Assembly: GCA_000434335.1 (NCBI GenBank)
Contig: FR878314.1
Coordinates: 21,169 to 85,168, forward strand
Origin: Clostridium sp. CAG:492
GTDB lineage: Bacteria; Bacillota; Clostridia; TANB77; CAG-508
Direction of reading: 5' to 3'
Length of the DNA: 64,000 nucleotides
Each line of letters begins with the position of its first letter. Position 1 is the stretch's first letter. Under the pieces are notes generated by a model, which had not been told where the DNA came from, made no database searches, and saw only the letters and a program-made list of their open reading frames with translations. Below, one piece after another: positions 53,111 through 61,880 of this stretch. Made by a program: the position numbers and the translations under genes.

Positions 53111-53204
53111 CCAATTGCCAAGCCGGTGGTTGAGTGTTTACATATAGAAAGTCAAAAAAACATGTCAAAAAAAGACCACAGTATTGTGGCAGAAAGGTGA
53201 TCTT

Positions 53205-53498
53205 ATGACAACAAATGAATTGGTTGCAATTGTAAACCTCGTATGGGGGTTGACAGCACTGTTTTGGACAGTGATCGCAGTTATTTTCTTTTTCAAGAAG
53301 AGCAAGAGAATGACTGTAGGATTTTTAATTGGAGGAGCTTTTGTATCTTTCTTTATGATTCAGTATATGGATCAAATATTCATTACAGATGTTAGTTCCC
53401 TGTTGCACTGGGCCAATGCAGTAACTATTGGAATTTCCCTTTCGTTTATTCCGATGGACACTATGTTGATGGCTCAGGCCATCGTAAAAGACAAGTAA
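53205..53498 (+). CDS. 97-residue membrane protein of unknown function, compositionally foreign
   Basis: The start is ATG 53205, with AAAGGTGA 5 bp upstream. It has three hydrophobic segments: LVAIVNLVWGLTALFWTVIA, then TVGFLIGGAFVSFFMIQYM, then ANAVTIGISLSFIPMDTMLM. A short basic loop FFKKSKRM separates the first two. No family was recognised; it may be a small carrier, a holin-like protein or an immunity-type protein. Its G+C and codon choice (CTCGTATGG, GACAGTGATCGC) are well above its neighbours. It sits alone between a structured leader and a GC-rich terminator, which suggests horizontal acquisition. Confidence 0.72.
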   Translation: MTTNELVAIVNLVWGLTALFWTVIAVIFFFKKSKRMTVGFLIGGAFVSFFMIQYMDQIFITDVSSLLHWANAVTIGISLSFIPMDTMLMAQAIVKDK

Positions 53499-53525
53499 AT
53501 AACCAGATAACCAGCTTGGCAGACT

Positions 53526-53574
53526 GTCCTTCTCGAAGAACCTGAATCAGGATCTCTTCGAGGAGGGCTTTTTA
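53526..53574 (+). terminator. GC-rich terminator after the 97-residue gene
   Basis: TCCTTCTCGAAGA pairs with TCTTCGAGGAGGG around ACCTGAATCAGGATC, which itself contains CCTGA/TCAGG. TTTTTATTTT follows. Confidence 0.85.
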
Positions 53575-53609
53575 TTTTGCTCTAAATGTGAATTTTTAGT
53601 GAAAAAATT

Positions 53610-53666
53610 GTAAGGCAATTGACAATTTTAAAAAAAGATAATAAGATATAACGTAAGGCAACTTAC
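53610..53666 (+). promoter_or_regulatory. MarR-operon promoter with two operator-like repeats
   Basis: TTGACA (53619-53624) and TAAGAT (53642-53647) with a 17-bp spacer form the promoter. GTAAGGCAA occurs just upstream (53610-53618) and again downstream as the palindrome GTAAG-GCAA-CTTAC (53653-53666). Two copies flanking the core promoter suggest autorepression by the MarR-type regulator encoded next. Confidence 0.6.
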
Positions 53667-53688
53667 AAAAATGAAAAGAGGGGATTTT

Positions 53689-54183
53689 ATGAAAAGTCAT
53701 GAGACTTTATATAAAATAAGGTCTTTAGAGAAAATGATAATAAGGCTGTTTATTGACGAAAAAGAATTTATTCCAGAGCAATGTAATTTAAAAAAACAAA
53801 AAATATTTCCTACGCCTACACAAATGCAAATAATAGCATATATATTGAAACATAAAAATGAAGATATATATCAAAGAGATTTAGAAAATGTTTTAAAATT
53901 ACGAAGAGCAACAGTATCTGGGGTTTTAAAAACTATGGAAAAAAATGGTTTTATAACACGTATTACAGACAAAGAAGATACGAGAATTAAAAAAATAATT
54001 TTAAATAAAAATGCAGAAGAAATATTTGAAAAAAGTGAAAAAAAATTAGATGAATTGGAAAAAATAGTAATAAAAGATATTTCAAAAACAGATTTAAAAA
54101 TTTTTTCTAATGTAATTGATAAAATGAAAGAAAATATAGAAAATATGTCTGAAGGAACAGAAAGCGTTTGTAAAAAAATATAA
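53689..54183 (+). CDS. MarR family transcriptional regulator
   Basis: The start is ATG 53689, with AGAGGGG upstream (ATG 53671 in frame is less likely). The 164-residue protein has the winged helix-turn-helix: PTPTQMQIIAYILKHKNEDIYQRDLENVLKLRRATVSGVLKTME (res. ~44-87), wing KNGFITRITDKEDTRIKKIIL, and a C-terminal dimerisation helix pair. It lies 48 bp upstream of an ABC exporter pair in the common marR-ABC-ABC arrangement, so it probably represses the exporter and releases on binding an exported toxic compound. Confidence 0.93.
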   Translation: MKSHETLYKIRSLEKMIIRLFIDEKEFIPEQCNLKKQKIFPTPTQMQIIAYILKHKNEDIYQRDLENVLKLRRATVSGVLKTMEKNGFITRITDKEDTRIKKIILNKNAEEIFEKSEKKLDELEKIVIKDISKTDLKIFSNVIDKMKENIENMSEGTESVCKKI

Positions 54184-54231
54184 ATATAATGTTTGTATTT
54201 TACATATTTAATATATAGGAAGGATGAAATT

Positions 54232-55998
54232 ATGATAAAACTATTAAAAAATTTAACAAAAAAAGAATGGTTTTTAGCTCTAATTAGTTTAATATTAATT
54301 ATAGTTCAAGTATGGTTAGAGCTAAAAATGCCTGATTATATGTCAGAAATTACTGTATTAGTTCAAACTGAAGGAAGTCAGATGAGTGATATTATAAAAA
54401 ATGGTGCATATATGCTAGGTTGCGCATTTGGAAGTTTAGTATCTGCAGTAATTGTTGGATATTTAGTTGCTACAGTTGCGGCTAATTTTTCAAAATCAGT
54501 AAGAAAAAAATTATTTGATAAGGTTGAAGACCTAGCAATGAGCGAAGTAAAAGGATTTTCTACAAGCAGTTTAATTACAAGAACAACAAATGATATAACA
54601 CAAGTTCAAATGTTAGTTGCAATGGGATTGCAATTAATGATAAAAGCACCTATTACAGCAATATGGGCAATTACAAAAATATTAAATAAAAGTTGGCAAT
54701 GGAGTATGACAACTGGAATTGCGGTTTTAATTTTATTAACAGTAATTTCAATATTAACAATAATTGTAATGCCTAGATTTAAAATTGTTCAAAAATTGAC
54801 AGATAAAATAAATGGAGTAACAAGAGAAAACTTAACCGGAATTAGAGTTGTAAGAGCCTTTAATGCAGAAAATTATCAAGAAAATAAATTTGAAGATGTT
54901 AATACAAAATTAACAAACCAACAAATGTACAATCAAAAGAAATTTGCTATAATGCAACCAGTAATGTATTTAGTAATGTATTTTTTAACTTTAGCTATTT
55001 ACTTTATAGGAGCATATTTAATAAGAGATGCTTCAATGGTTAATAAACTAGGTCTATTTGGAGATATGGTTGTATTTAGTTCATATGCAATGCAAGTAAT
55101 AATGTCATTCTTAATGTTGGCTATGATATTTATGATGTCACCTCGTGCGCAAGTATCTGCAAACCGTATTAATGAGGTTTTAGACACAGACATAACAATA
55201 AAAGATGGAAATATAAATACAAATAAAACAAATGAAGTTGGAACTGTTGAATTTAAAAATGTTTCATTTAAATATCCAGATGCTGATGAATATTTATTAA
55301 AAAATATTTCATTTAAAGCAAACAAAGGAGAAACTGTAGCTTTTATAGGTTCAACAGGTAGTGGAAAATCAACATTAATTAACTTAGTACCTCGTTTTTA
55401 TGATGCAACAGAAGGTGAAGTTTTAGTTGATGGAGTTAATGTAAAAGATTATACACAAGAATTTTTACACAATAAAATTGGTTATGTGCCACAAAAAGCT
55501 GTAATGTTTAATGGTACTGTTAATTCAAATATAGCATATGGTGATAATGGAAAAGGTGAAATATCTGAAGAAAAAATAAAAAAAGCTATAGAAGTAGCAC
55601 AAGGAAAAGAGTTTGTTGAAAAAATGGATGAAAAATATGATACTCATATAGCACAAGGTGGAACAAATGTATCTGGTGGTCAAAAACAAAGATTAGCAAT
55701 AGCAAGAGCAATAGCAAGAAGTCCAGAAATTTATATATTTGATGACAGTTTTTCAGCATTAGATTATAAAACAGATTTTTTATTAAGAAAAGCATTAAAA
55801 GAATACACAAAAGATGCAACTAGTTTGATTGTAGCACAAAGAATTGGAACAATAATGAATGCAGACAAAATAATAGTATTAGAAGATGGTGTTTCAGTAG
55901 GAATGGGAACACATAAAGAGCTATTAAAAAACTGTGATGTATATAAAGAAATAGCACTATCACAATTATCAAAGGAGGAATTAGAAAATGCGGAATAG
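54232..55998 (+). CDS. ABC exporter half-transporter, degenerate-site subunit (type IV fold)
   Basis: The 588-residue protein (start ATG 54232, AGGAAGGATG upstream) has six membrane helices and an ATPase domain with Walker A FIGSTGSGKSTLI, Q-loop YVPQKAV, signature NVSGGQKQRL and Walker B IYIFDDSFSALD. The residue after the Walker B Asp is Asp, not the catalytic Glu, and the switch His is replaced by Gln (LIVAQRIG). So the site built by this Walker A/B and the partner's signature is degenerate, as in TM287/288-like heterodimers. The substrate is probably a drug or peptide. Its stop overlaps the partner's start by 11 bp. Confidence 0.94.
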   Translation: MIKLLKNLTKKEWFLALISLILIIVQVWLELKMPDYMSEITVLVQTEGSQMSDIIKNGAYMLGCAFGSLVSAVIVGYLVATVAANFSKSVRKKLFDKVEDLAMSEVKGFSTSSLITRTTNDITQVQMLVAMGLQLMIKAPITAIWAITKILNKSWQWSMTTGIAVLILLTVISILTIIVMPRFKIVQKLTDKINGVTRENLTGIRVVRAFNAENYQENKFEDVNTKLTNQQMYNQKKFAIMQPVMYLVMYFLTLAIYFIGAYLIRDASMVNKLGLFGDMVVFSSYAMQVIMSFLMLAMIFMMSPRAQVSANRINEVLDTDITIKDGNINTNKTNEVGTVEFKNVSFKYPDADEYLLKNISFKANKGETVAFIGSTGSGKSTLINLVPRFYDATEGEVLVDGVNVKDYTQEFLHNKIGYVPQKAVMFNGTVNSNIAYGDNGKGEISEEKIKKAIEVAQGKEFVEKMDEKYDTHIAQGGTNVSGGQKQRLAIARAIARSPEIYIFDDSFSALDYKTDFLLRKALKEYTKDATSLIVAQRIGTIMNADKIIVLEDGVSVGMGTHKELLKNCDVYKEIALSQLSKEELENAE

Positions 55999-58376
55999 AA
56001 AATAATAATGAAAAAACTCCTAGAAGAATGCCAAGAGGACCAATGGGAGGTCCAGGAGCTGGTGCAGGTGAAAAAGCAAAAGATTTTAATAGTGCAATAA
56101 AAAGATTGTTTAGTGAATTGCGTGGTTTTAAAGCAGTTATATTAGTTGCATTAATTTTAGCAATAGCTGGCTCAATTTTATCAATAAGTGCACCAAATAT
56201 ATTATCAGATTTAACAGATGAAATTTCTACAGGATTAGTAGTTAATAAGGACAATATGCAAGAACTTTCAAGCAAAATAACTGAAAATTTTAGTCAAGAA
56301 AAAATGGCAGATGTAATGCCTAAAATATTACAAATGAATTTATCAAAAGATTCTATTACACAAATAATGTCATCACAAGACATTAGTACAGAAGATAAAC
56401 AAAAATTTCAAGATGTAATTAAACAATCAAGCGAATCAGAAAAGCAAGATGAATTATTTAAAAGTATTGCTCAGTTACCAGAAAGCATTTTAAATATAAT
56501 TCTATCAGATTCTACATATAAAGGAAAAGAAATTTCTTCTAAAGATAAAATAGAATTATTAACATTAATTTCACAAATGCAAGATGGTGAAAAAAATACA
56601 AATATAACAATACCTGAAAGTATGAAAGATATTTTATTTTCTGAATTTGAAATAGATGGCACAAAAATTTCTACAGATGATCAATATAAATATATAACAG
56701 AAATGAGTACTTTAACAGAAGGAACAAGTGCAAGCGAGTTATATGCTAAAATAGATAAAATGCCAGAATCTATACAAAAAGTTGTTAAACCATTTATGAA
56801 TATAGATAAAATTAAAAAGATAACTTTAATATTAGTATGTATTTATTTAGCAAGTGCATTATGCACATATATTCAATCAATATCAATGACTATAGTAGCA
56901 AATAAATTTGCAAAAAGCTTACGAAGTAGAATTTCTACAAAAATAAATAAATTACCATTAAAATATTTTGACAGACATCAAACTGGTGATATTTTATCAA
57001 GAGTAACAAATGATGTTGATACAATAGCTCAATCAATGAACCAATCACTTGCAACATTGGTAAGTAGCGTTACATTATTTTTAGGAACAATTATAATGAT
57101 GTTTGTTACAAATTGGATATTAGCAATTACAGCAATTGTAGCAAGTTTAATAGGATTTATTGGAATGATTTTAATATTAAAAAAATCACAAAAGTATTTC
57201 GTTGCAAGACAAGAAAATTTAGGAAATTTAAATGGTCATATAGAAGAAGTATATTCTGGACTAAATGTTGTAAAAGCATATAATGGTAGAAAAAAGGCTG
57301 ATGAAGAATTTGATAAATTAAATCAAAAGGTTTGTGACAGTAATAGAAAAAGTCAATTTTTCTCTGGATTAATGATGCCAATAATGAACTTTATAGGTAA
57401 CTTTGGTTATGTAGCTGTATGTATAGTTGGAGCATTATTAGCAGCGGATGGAAGTATTTCATTTGGTGTAATAGTTGCATTTATAACATATGTAAGATTA
57501 TTTACATCACCATTATCTCAAATTGCACAAGCAATGACATCATTACAATCAACAGCTGCAGCAAGTGAAAGAGTATTTGAGTTTGTTGATGAAGAAGAAA
57601 TGACAAGTCAAAGTAATATAACAAAAACTCTAGATAGAAAAGATGTAAAAGGAAAAATAGAATTTAAAAATGTTGTATTCCAATATGATAATAATGATAG
57701 GCCAACAATAAAAGATTTTACAGCAACAGCACTTCCGGGACAAAAGGTTGCAATAGTAGGTCCAACAGGAGCTGGAAAAACAACAATGGTAAATCTTCTT
57801 ATGAAATTTTATAATATAAATTCTGGTGATATAAAAATAGATGGAGTTTCAACAAAGGATTTAACAAGAGAAAATATACATGATTTATTTACAATGGTAT
57901 TACAAGATACTTGGTTATTTAATGGTACAATAAAAGAAAACATAATATATAACAGACAAAATGTTACAGACGAAATGGTAAAGAAAGTATGTAAAGAAGT
58001 TGGATTACATCACTTTATAAAAACATTACCAAATGGATATGATTCAAAAATATCAGATAATGATAGTGTATCAGCAGGACAAAGACAATTACTTACAATT
58101 GCAAGAGGAATGATACATGATGCACCATTCTTAATATTAGATGAAGCAACATCAAATGTAGATACAAGAACAGAAGAGCTTGTACAAAAAGCAATGGATA
58201 AGTTAACAGAAGGAAAAACATCTTTCATAATAGCACACAGATTATCAACAATAAAAAATGCCGATTTAATTCTAGTAATGAAAGATGGAAACATAATAGA
58301 GCAAGGAAACCATGAACAACTAATAGCACAAAAAGGATTTTATGCTGACTTATATAATTCACAATTTGAACTTTAA
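55988..58376 (+). CDS. ABC exporter half-transporter, canonical-site subunit; start requires a +1 shift at CGG
   Basis: AGGAGG lies 9 bp before ATG 55988, the ideal start. Frame 0 gives only MRNRK and stop. Skipping the C of the second codon (CGG, 55991-55993) gives MGIENNNEKTPRRMPRGPMG and then the full protein of 795 residues. ATG 56028, the first start inside the long frame, has no ribosome site. The exporter has six membrane helices, with an unusually large extracellular insert of about 190 residues between helices 1 and 2. Its ATPase domain has Walker A GPTGAGKTT, signature VSAGQRQLL, Walker B FLILDEATSNVD and switch His IIAHRLS. It pairs with the upstream subunit. Confidence 0.9.
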
Positions 58377-58377
58377 T

Positions 58378-58426
58378 AAAAAGAGATTTGAGTTAATGTA
58401 ATGTTAACTCAAATCTCTTTTTTCTA
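58378..58426. terminator. Bidirectional terminator between the ABC exporter and aqpZ
   Basis: AAAAAGAGATTTGAGTTAA pairs with TTAACTCAAATCTCTTTTT around TGTAATG. Confidence 0.9.
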
Positions 58427-58441
58427 AATAATATTTTGATT

Positions 58442-59128
58442 TTAAGCTTCTTTTTTATTTAAAAATTTATATGCAAAAGCAGCTATTGTTGCACCAACTA
58501 ATGGAGCTAATATAAATACCCATACTTGTGACAAAGCTTCGCTGTTATCAATAAATATTTGTGAAAATACAGCTGGAGCTAAACTTCTTGCTGGATTTAC
58601 TGAAGTTCCTGTAAATGGAATTCCTAAAATATGTACAAAAGCTAAAGTTAAACCAATAGTTATTCCGGCAACTGAAGATTTTTTCTCATCTGATGTTACA
58701 CCTAATACAGTATAAACAAATACAAATGTAAGAATAATTTCTACAATTATAGCACCAATCATACTAATTTGAAGAGATGAAGCAGTATCAAATCCATTTG
58801 CTCCAAATCCAACTGTAGTAATATCATATGCTGTAAAAGACATTATTGCAAATAAAAGTCCAATTCCAGCAAAACCTCCTAAAAATTGTGCTATAACATA
58901 TCCCACAAAATCTTTTAATGTTATTTTTCCATTTATTAACATTGCTAAAGAAACTGCTGGATTAATATGACATCCAGAAACATTACCAATTACATAAGCC
59001 ATAGCTACTATAGATAAACCAAAAGCTAATGCTGTTATTAGTAATGATCCTCCAGTTATTGCTGCTGTTCCACAACCAAATAATACAAGAACTGCAGTAC
59101 CAATAAATTCACATAAATATTTTTTCAT
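58442..59128 (-). CDS. aqpZ: Aquaporin (AqpZ-like MIP channel)
   Basis: The 228-residue channel has six membrane helices and two NPA half-helices: GCHINPAVSLAM and GTSVNPARSLAPAVF. The residue after the second NPAR is Ser and not the Asp of glycerol facilitators (NPARD), and the N-terminal FIGTAVLVLFGCGTAAI matches AqpZ, so water transport is more likely than glycerol. AAGGAGGGAC precedes the ATG on the minus strand. It is monocistronic, and no glycerol genes are near. Confidence 0.93.
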   Translation of the reverse strand: MKKYLCEFIGTAVLVLFGCGTAAITGGSLLITALAFGLSIVAMAYVIGNVSGCHINPAVSLAMLINGKITLKDFVGYVIAQFLGGFAGIGLLFAIMSFTAYDITTVGFGANGFDTASSLQISMIGAIIVEIILTFVFVYTVLGVTSDEKKSSVAGITIGLTLAFVHILGIPFTGTSVNPARSLAPAVFSQIFIDNSEALSQVWVFILAPLVGATIAAFAYKFLNKKEA

Positions 59129-59286
59129 ATGTGTCCCTCCTTATAAAATTTATACGAAAATTATATTTCTAAAGAATACATATGTCAAGAGTTTAAACTA
59201 GCAAAAAAAGTAAAAAAATTTAAGGTAATTTTAATAATCAAGTAGTAATCTTAAAAAAATAAGGAAATGGAGATAATTCAAGTAAT

Positions 59287-59819
59287 TAGATAATTGTGGT
59301 GTAATGATTTACCAATCAATGTCTGGAGATGCATCAGTTGGAACTGGAAACTTTATAGCAAAAAATTAAACATTGCAAATACAATCAAGTTCAAACTATT
59401 ACAAAACAGCACCTATGTTTTTTATAACAAATACAGATGCAATAATTAATTTAGAAAATACAAAATTAGTTTATGGTAGCAACATTTTAATAAGTGCAAA
59501 AGGAACATCAGAATGGGGAACAAGTGGTTCAAATGGTGGAAATGTAACTGTTAATGCAACAAAACAAGTATTAGAAGGAAATATTGAATTAGATAATATT
59601 TCAACATTAACAATGAACTTACAAGAAACATCAGAATACATAGGAACAATAAATGCAGATAATTCAGCAAAAAATGTATCTCTAAAACTAGACACAACAT
59701 CAAAAATAACATTAACAGGTGATTCATATGTTACATCATTAGAAGACACTGATACATCATACAGTAATATAAATTTTAACGGATACAAATTATATGTTAA
59801 TGGAAATGCAATTAATTAA
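59287..59819 (+). pseudogene. Remnant of a beta-helix surface protein, with one in-frame stop
   Basis: One frame reads CGVMIYQSMSGDASVGTGNF, has a TAA at 59367, then continues as NYYKTAPMFFITNTDAIINL and later GSNGGNVTVNATKQVLEGNI, NADNSAKNVSLKLDTTSKIT and NFNGYKLYVNGNAIN to the TAA at 59817. The regular 'N..L.G....' periodicity is that of right-handed beta-helix proteins on cell surfaces. There is no signal peptide and no start with a ribosome site; the 5' part is missing and a stop interrupts it. It is probably a decayed adhesin or polysaccharide-binding gene. Confidence 0.6.
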
Positions 59820-59820
59820 A

Positions 59821-59887
59821 AAATGGGAAAGGTTGGAAAAGGGGACGGTTGGGAAAGGTGGGAAAAGAAAACTGTCCCCCTTTCACA
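59821..59887 (+). repeat. G-rich REP-like element with inverted GGGGACGGTT/AACTGTCCCC
   Basis: GGGGACGGTT (59841-59850) is inverted against AACTGTCCCC (59870-59879, one mismatch) around a G/A-rich loop. GGGAAAGG/GGTTGGAAAA units flank it. It shares the GGGGACGGTT core with the element at 13311-13347. Confidence 0.5.
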
Positions 59888-59943
59888 AAATATACCTAAA
59901 TTCATATATTAAAATATATAATAATATATGAAAGGAAGAAAAT

Positions 59944-60406
59944 ATGATGAATAGGTTTTATCGAAATTATGGTAATTATTACCATCAACAAAATGAAAAT
60001 ACAAATTACATAAAAGATTATGGACCAATGCCTTTAGCTGTGAATATTAAAGAATTAGCTGGATTAAATAAAGCTTTTAGAACAACATTATGGACTGGAA
60101 ACAATTTACAAATAACGTTAATGAACATTCCTCAAAATGAAAGTATGGGATTGGAAATTCACCCAAATGTAGACCAATTTATACAAATAGATCAAGGAAT
60201 TCGGAATGGTAAAAATGGGAGATGCACAAAATAATCTAGATTTTTCAAAAAAGGTAAGTGAAAATATGGTATTTGTAGTTCCTGCCGGAAAATGGCATAA
60301 TTTAATTAATATTGGAAATGAACCAATAAAATTATTTTCAATTTATGCACCGCCACAACATCCAAAGGGAACAATTCATTTAACAAAAACAGATGCAGAA
60401 CATTAA
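59944..60406 (+). CDS. Cupin-domain protein, needing a +1 frameshift at CGG
   Basis: ATG 59944 (AAAGGAAG upstream) opens a frame with LWTGNNLQITLMNIPQNESM and GLEIHPNVDQFIQIDQG. It then reads NGKNGRCTK and stops at 60234. Skipping the C of the CGG codon at 60202-60204 gives GMVKMGDAQNNLDFSKKV and later FVVPAGKWHNLINIGN and FSIYAPPQHPKGTIHLTKTD, completing a normal cupin of ~153 residues. The metal-site residues (E/H in GLEIHPNVDQ, H in GKWHNL) then lie in one protein. Such small cupins are common in anaerobes; the substrate is unknown. No ribosome site precedes the inner ATG 60206. Confidence 0.85.
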
Positions 60407-60413
60407 ATTTATA

Positions 60414-60442
60414 TTGACAAATAAAAGTTAAATAATTATAAT
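60414..60442 (+). promoter_or_regulatory. Promoter of the metK leader
   Basis: Consensus TTGACA (60414-60419) and TATAAT (60437-60442) have a 17-bp spacer, just before the riboswitch. Confidence 0.65.
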
Positions 60443-60452
60443 AATTACAATA

Positions 60453-60556
60453 TGTTATCAAGAGTGGACGAAAGAATCGGCTTAATGACTCCACAGCAAC
60501 CTGTATTTTATAAGGTGCTAATACCGACAAAGCAAAAAGTGCTTTGAATGATGATT
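60453..60556 (+). promoter_or_regulatory. SAM-I (S-box) riboswitch upstream of metK
   Basis: The core ATCAAGAGTGGACGAAAG, then TGACTCCACAGCAACCTG, AAGGTGCTAATACCG and the P4 hairpin AAAGC/GCTTT match the S-box order. SAM binding should favour the downstream terminator, giving feedback control on SAM synthetase. Confidence 0.92.
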
Positions 60557-60573
60557 TTTGTGAGCAAAGTTAT

Positions 60574-60606
60574 TACTCCTGGCATGATTGCTAGGAGTTT
60601 TTTGTA
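60574..60606 (+). terminator. Riboswitch-controlled terminator
   Basis: ACTCCTGGC pairs with GCTAGGAGT around ATGATT, followed by TTTTT. It sits in the expression platform between the SAM aptamer and metK. Confidence 0.85.
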
Positions 60607-60709
60607 TTTTTATAAGATATAATGTAAATAATAATAAAAAGCTTCACAAGCTATCATAAAATTGATTAAACATATTAATACAAAATATAAAGAAAGAAGG
60701 GTTTTTTTT

Positions 60710-61864
60710 ATGAAAAAATTATTTACATCAGAAAGTGTAACAGAAGGGCATCCTGATAAATTGTGTGATTACATATCAGATAGTATATTGGATAGTTATT
60801 TGGAAAAAGACAAAAATTCAAGAGTGGCTTGTGAGACAGTTGCTGGTAAAGGCGAAATTTTAGTAACAGGCGAAATAACATCAAAGGCGGATGGAATTGA
60901 TATCGAAAAAATTGTACGAAATGCAATAAAAGAAATTGGATATGATAATGCTAATTTAGATATAGATTATAGGACGTGCAAAATCCACTTAAATATATCA
61001 AAACAATCTCCAGATATTGCGTTAGGGGTAAATGAATCATTAGAGCAAAAAGAAGGAAAAGGTATTATATCGGAAGGGGCAGGAGATCAGGGCATTATGT
61101 TTGGTTTTGCTTGTGATGAAACAGAAGAGCTAATGCCATTGCCAATTTCATTAGCACATAAACTTGCAGAAAGATTATCATATGTAAGGAAAAACGGAAT
61201 AATTAATTACATTAGACCAGATGGAAAAGTACAAGTTACAGTTGAATATGATGATGACATTCCAAAAAGAGTAGATACAATAGTAATTTCTGCTCAACAT
61301 AATGAAGATGCAGATTTAAATAAATTAAAACGAGATATAAAATCAGAAGTAATAAATAAAATAGTTCCAAAGGAGCTATTAGATGAAAATACAAAATATT
61401 ATATAAATCCAACTGGAAGATTTGTAATAGGTGGCCCACTAGGTGACAGCGGTTTAACTGGAAGAAAGATAATAGTAGACACATATGGAGGTTATGCACG
61501 TCACGGAGGAGGAGCTTTTTCAGGAAAAGATGCAACAAAAGTGGATAGATCAGCTGCATATATGGCAAGATTTTTAGCAAAAAATGTAGTAGCAAATAAA
61601 TTAGCAAAGAAATGTGAAATACAATTATCATATGCAATTGGAGTAGCCAAGCCAATATCAATATATGTAAATACATTTGGAACAAACAGTATACCAGAAG
61701 AAGAAATATCAAAGAAAATATACAGTATATTTGACCTAACTCCACGCGGAATAATAAAATATTTAAATTTACAACAACCAATTTATAAGAAAACTACTAA
61801 CTATGGTCACTTTGGCAAAGAATACTTGCCTTGGGAAAAAATAGTAAAAGAATGCAGATTTTAG
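60710..61864 (+). CDS. metK: S-adenosylmethionine synthetase
   Basis: The start is ATG 60710, with GAAAGAAGGG upstream, giving 384 residues. Motifs are [19 protein letters not shown] (ATP and Met site), [71 protein letters not shown] and a C-terminal [13 protein letters not shown]. It joins methionine and ATP to give SAM, the methyl donor for the methyltransferases in this window. It is controlled by the S-box leader, a normal feedback loop. Confidence 0.98.
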   Translation: MKKLFTSESVTEGHPDKLCDYISDSILDSYLEKDKNSRVACETVAGKGEILVTGEITSKADGIDIEKIVRNAIKEIGYDNANLDIDYRTCKIHLNISKQSPDIALGVNESLEQKEGKGIISEGAGDQGIMFGFACDETEELMPLPISLAHKLAERLSYVRKNGIINYIRPDGKVQVTVEYDDDIPKRVDTIVISAQHNEDADLNKLKRDIKSEVINKIVPKELLDENTKYYINPTGRFVIGGPLGDSGLTGRKIIVDTYGGYARHGGGAFSGKDATKVDRSAAYMARFLAKNVVANKLAKKCEIQLSYAIGVAKPISIYVNTFGTNSIPEEEISKKIYSIFDLTPRGIIKYLNLQQPIYKKTTNYGHFGKEYLPWEKIVKECRF

Positions 61865-61880
61865 ATCTGCATTCTTTTTA
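61847..61880. terminator. Bidirectional terminator between metK and the BI-1 gene
   Basis: AAAAGAATGCAGAT pairs with ATCTGCATTCTTTT. The stem begins inside the last metK codons. Confidence 0.85.

Noticed and set aside
53060..53160. Leader compared with known riboswitch classes (SAM, c-di-GMP, preQ1, guanidine)
   Set aside because: None of the conserved cores of those classes could be matched; kept only as a structured leader.
47640..60204. Reassignment of CGG to another amino acid as sole explanation
   Set aside because: Reassignment alone does not restore the frame in feoB, the ABC exporter or the cupin gene; a +1 shift is needed at each site.
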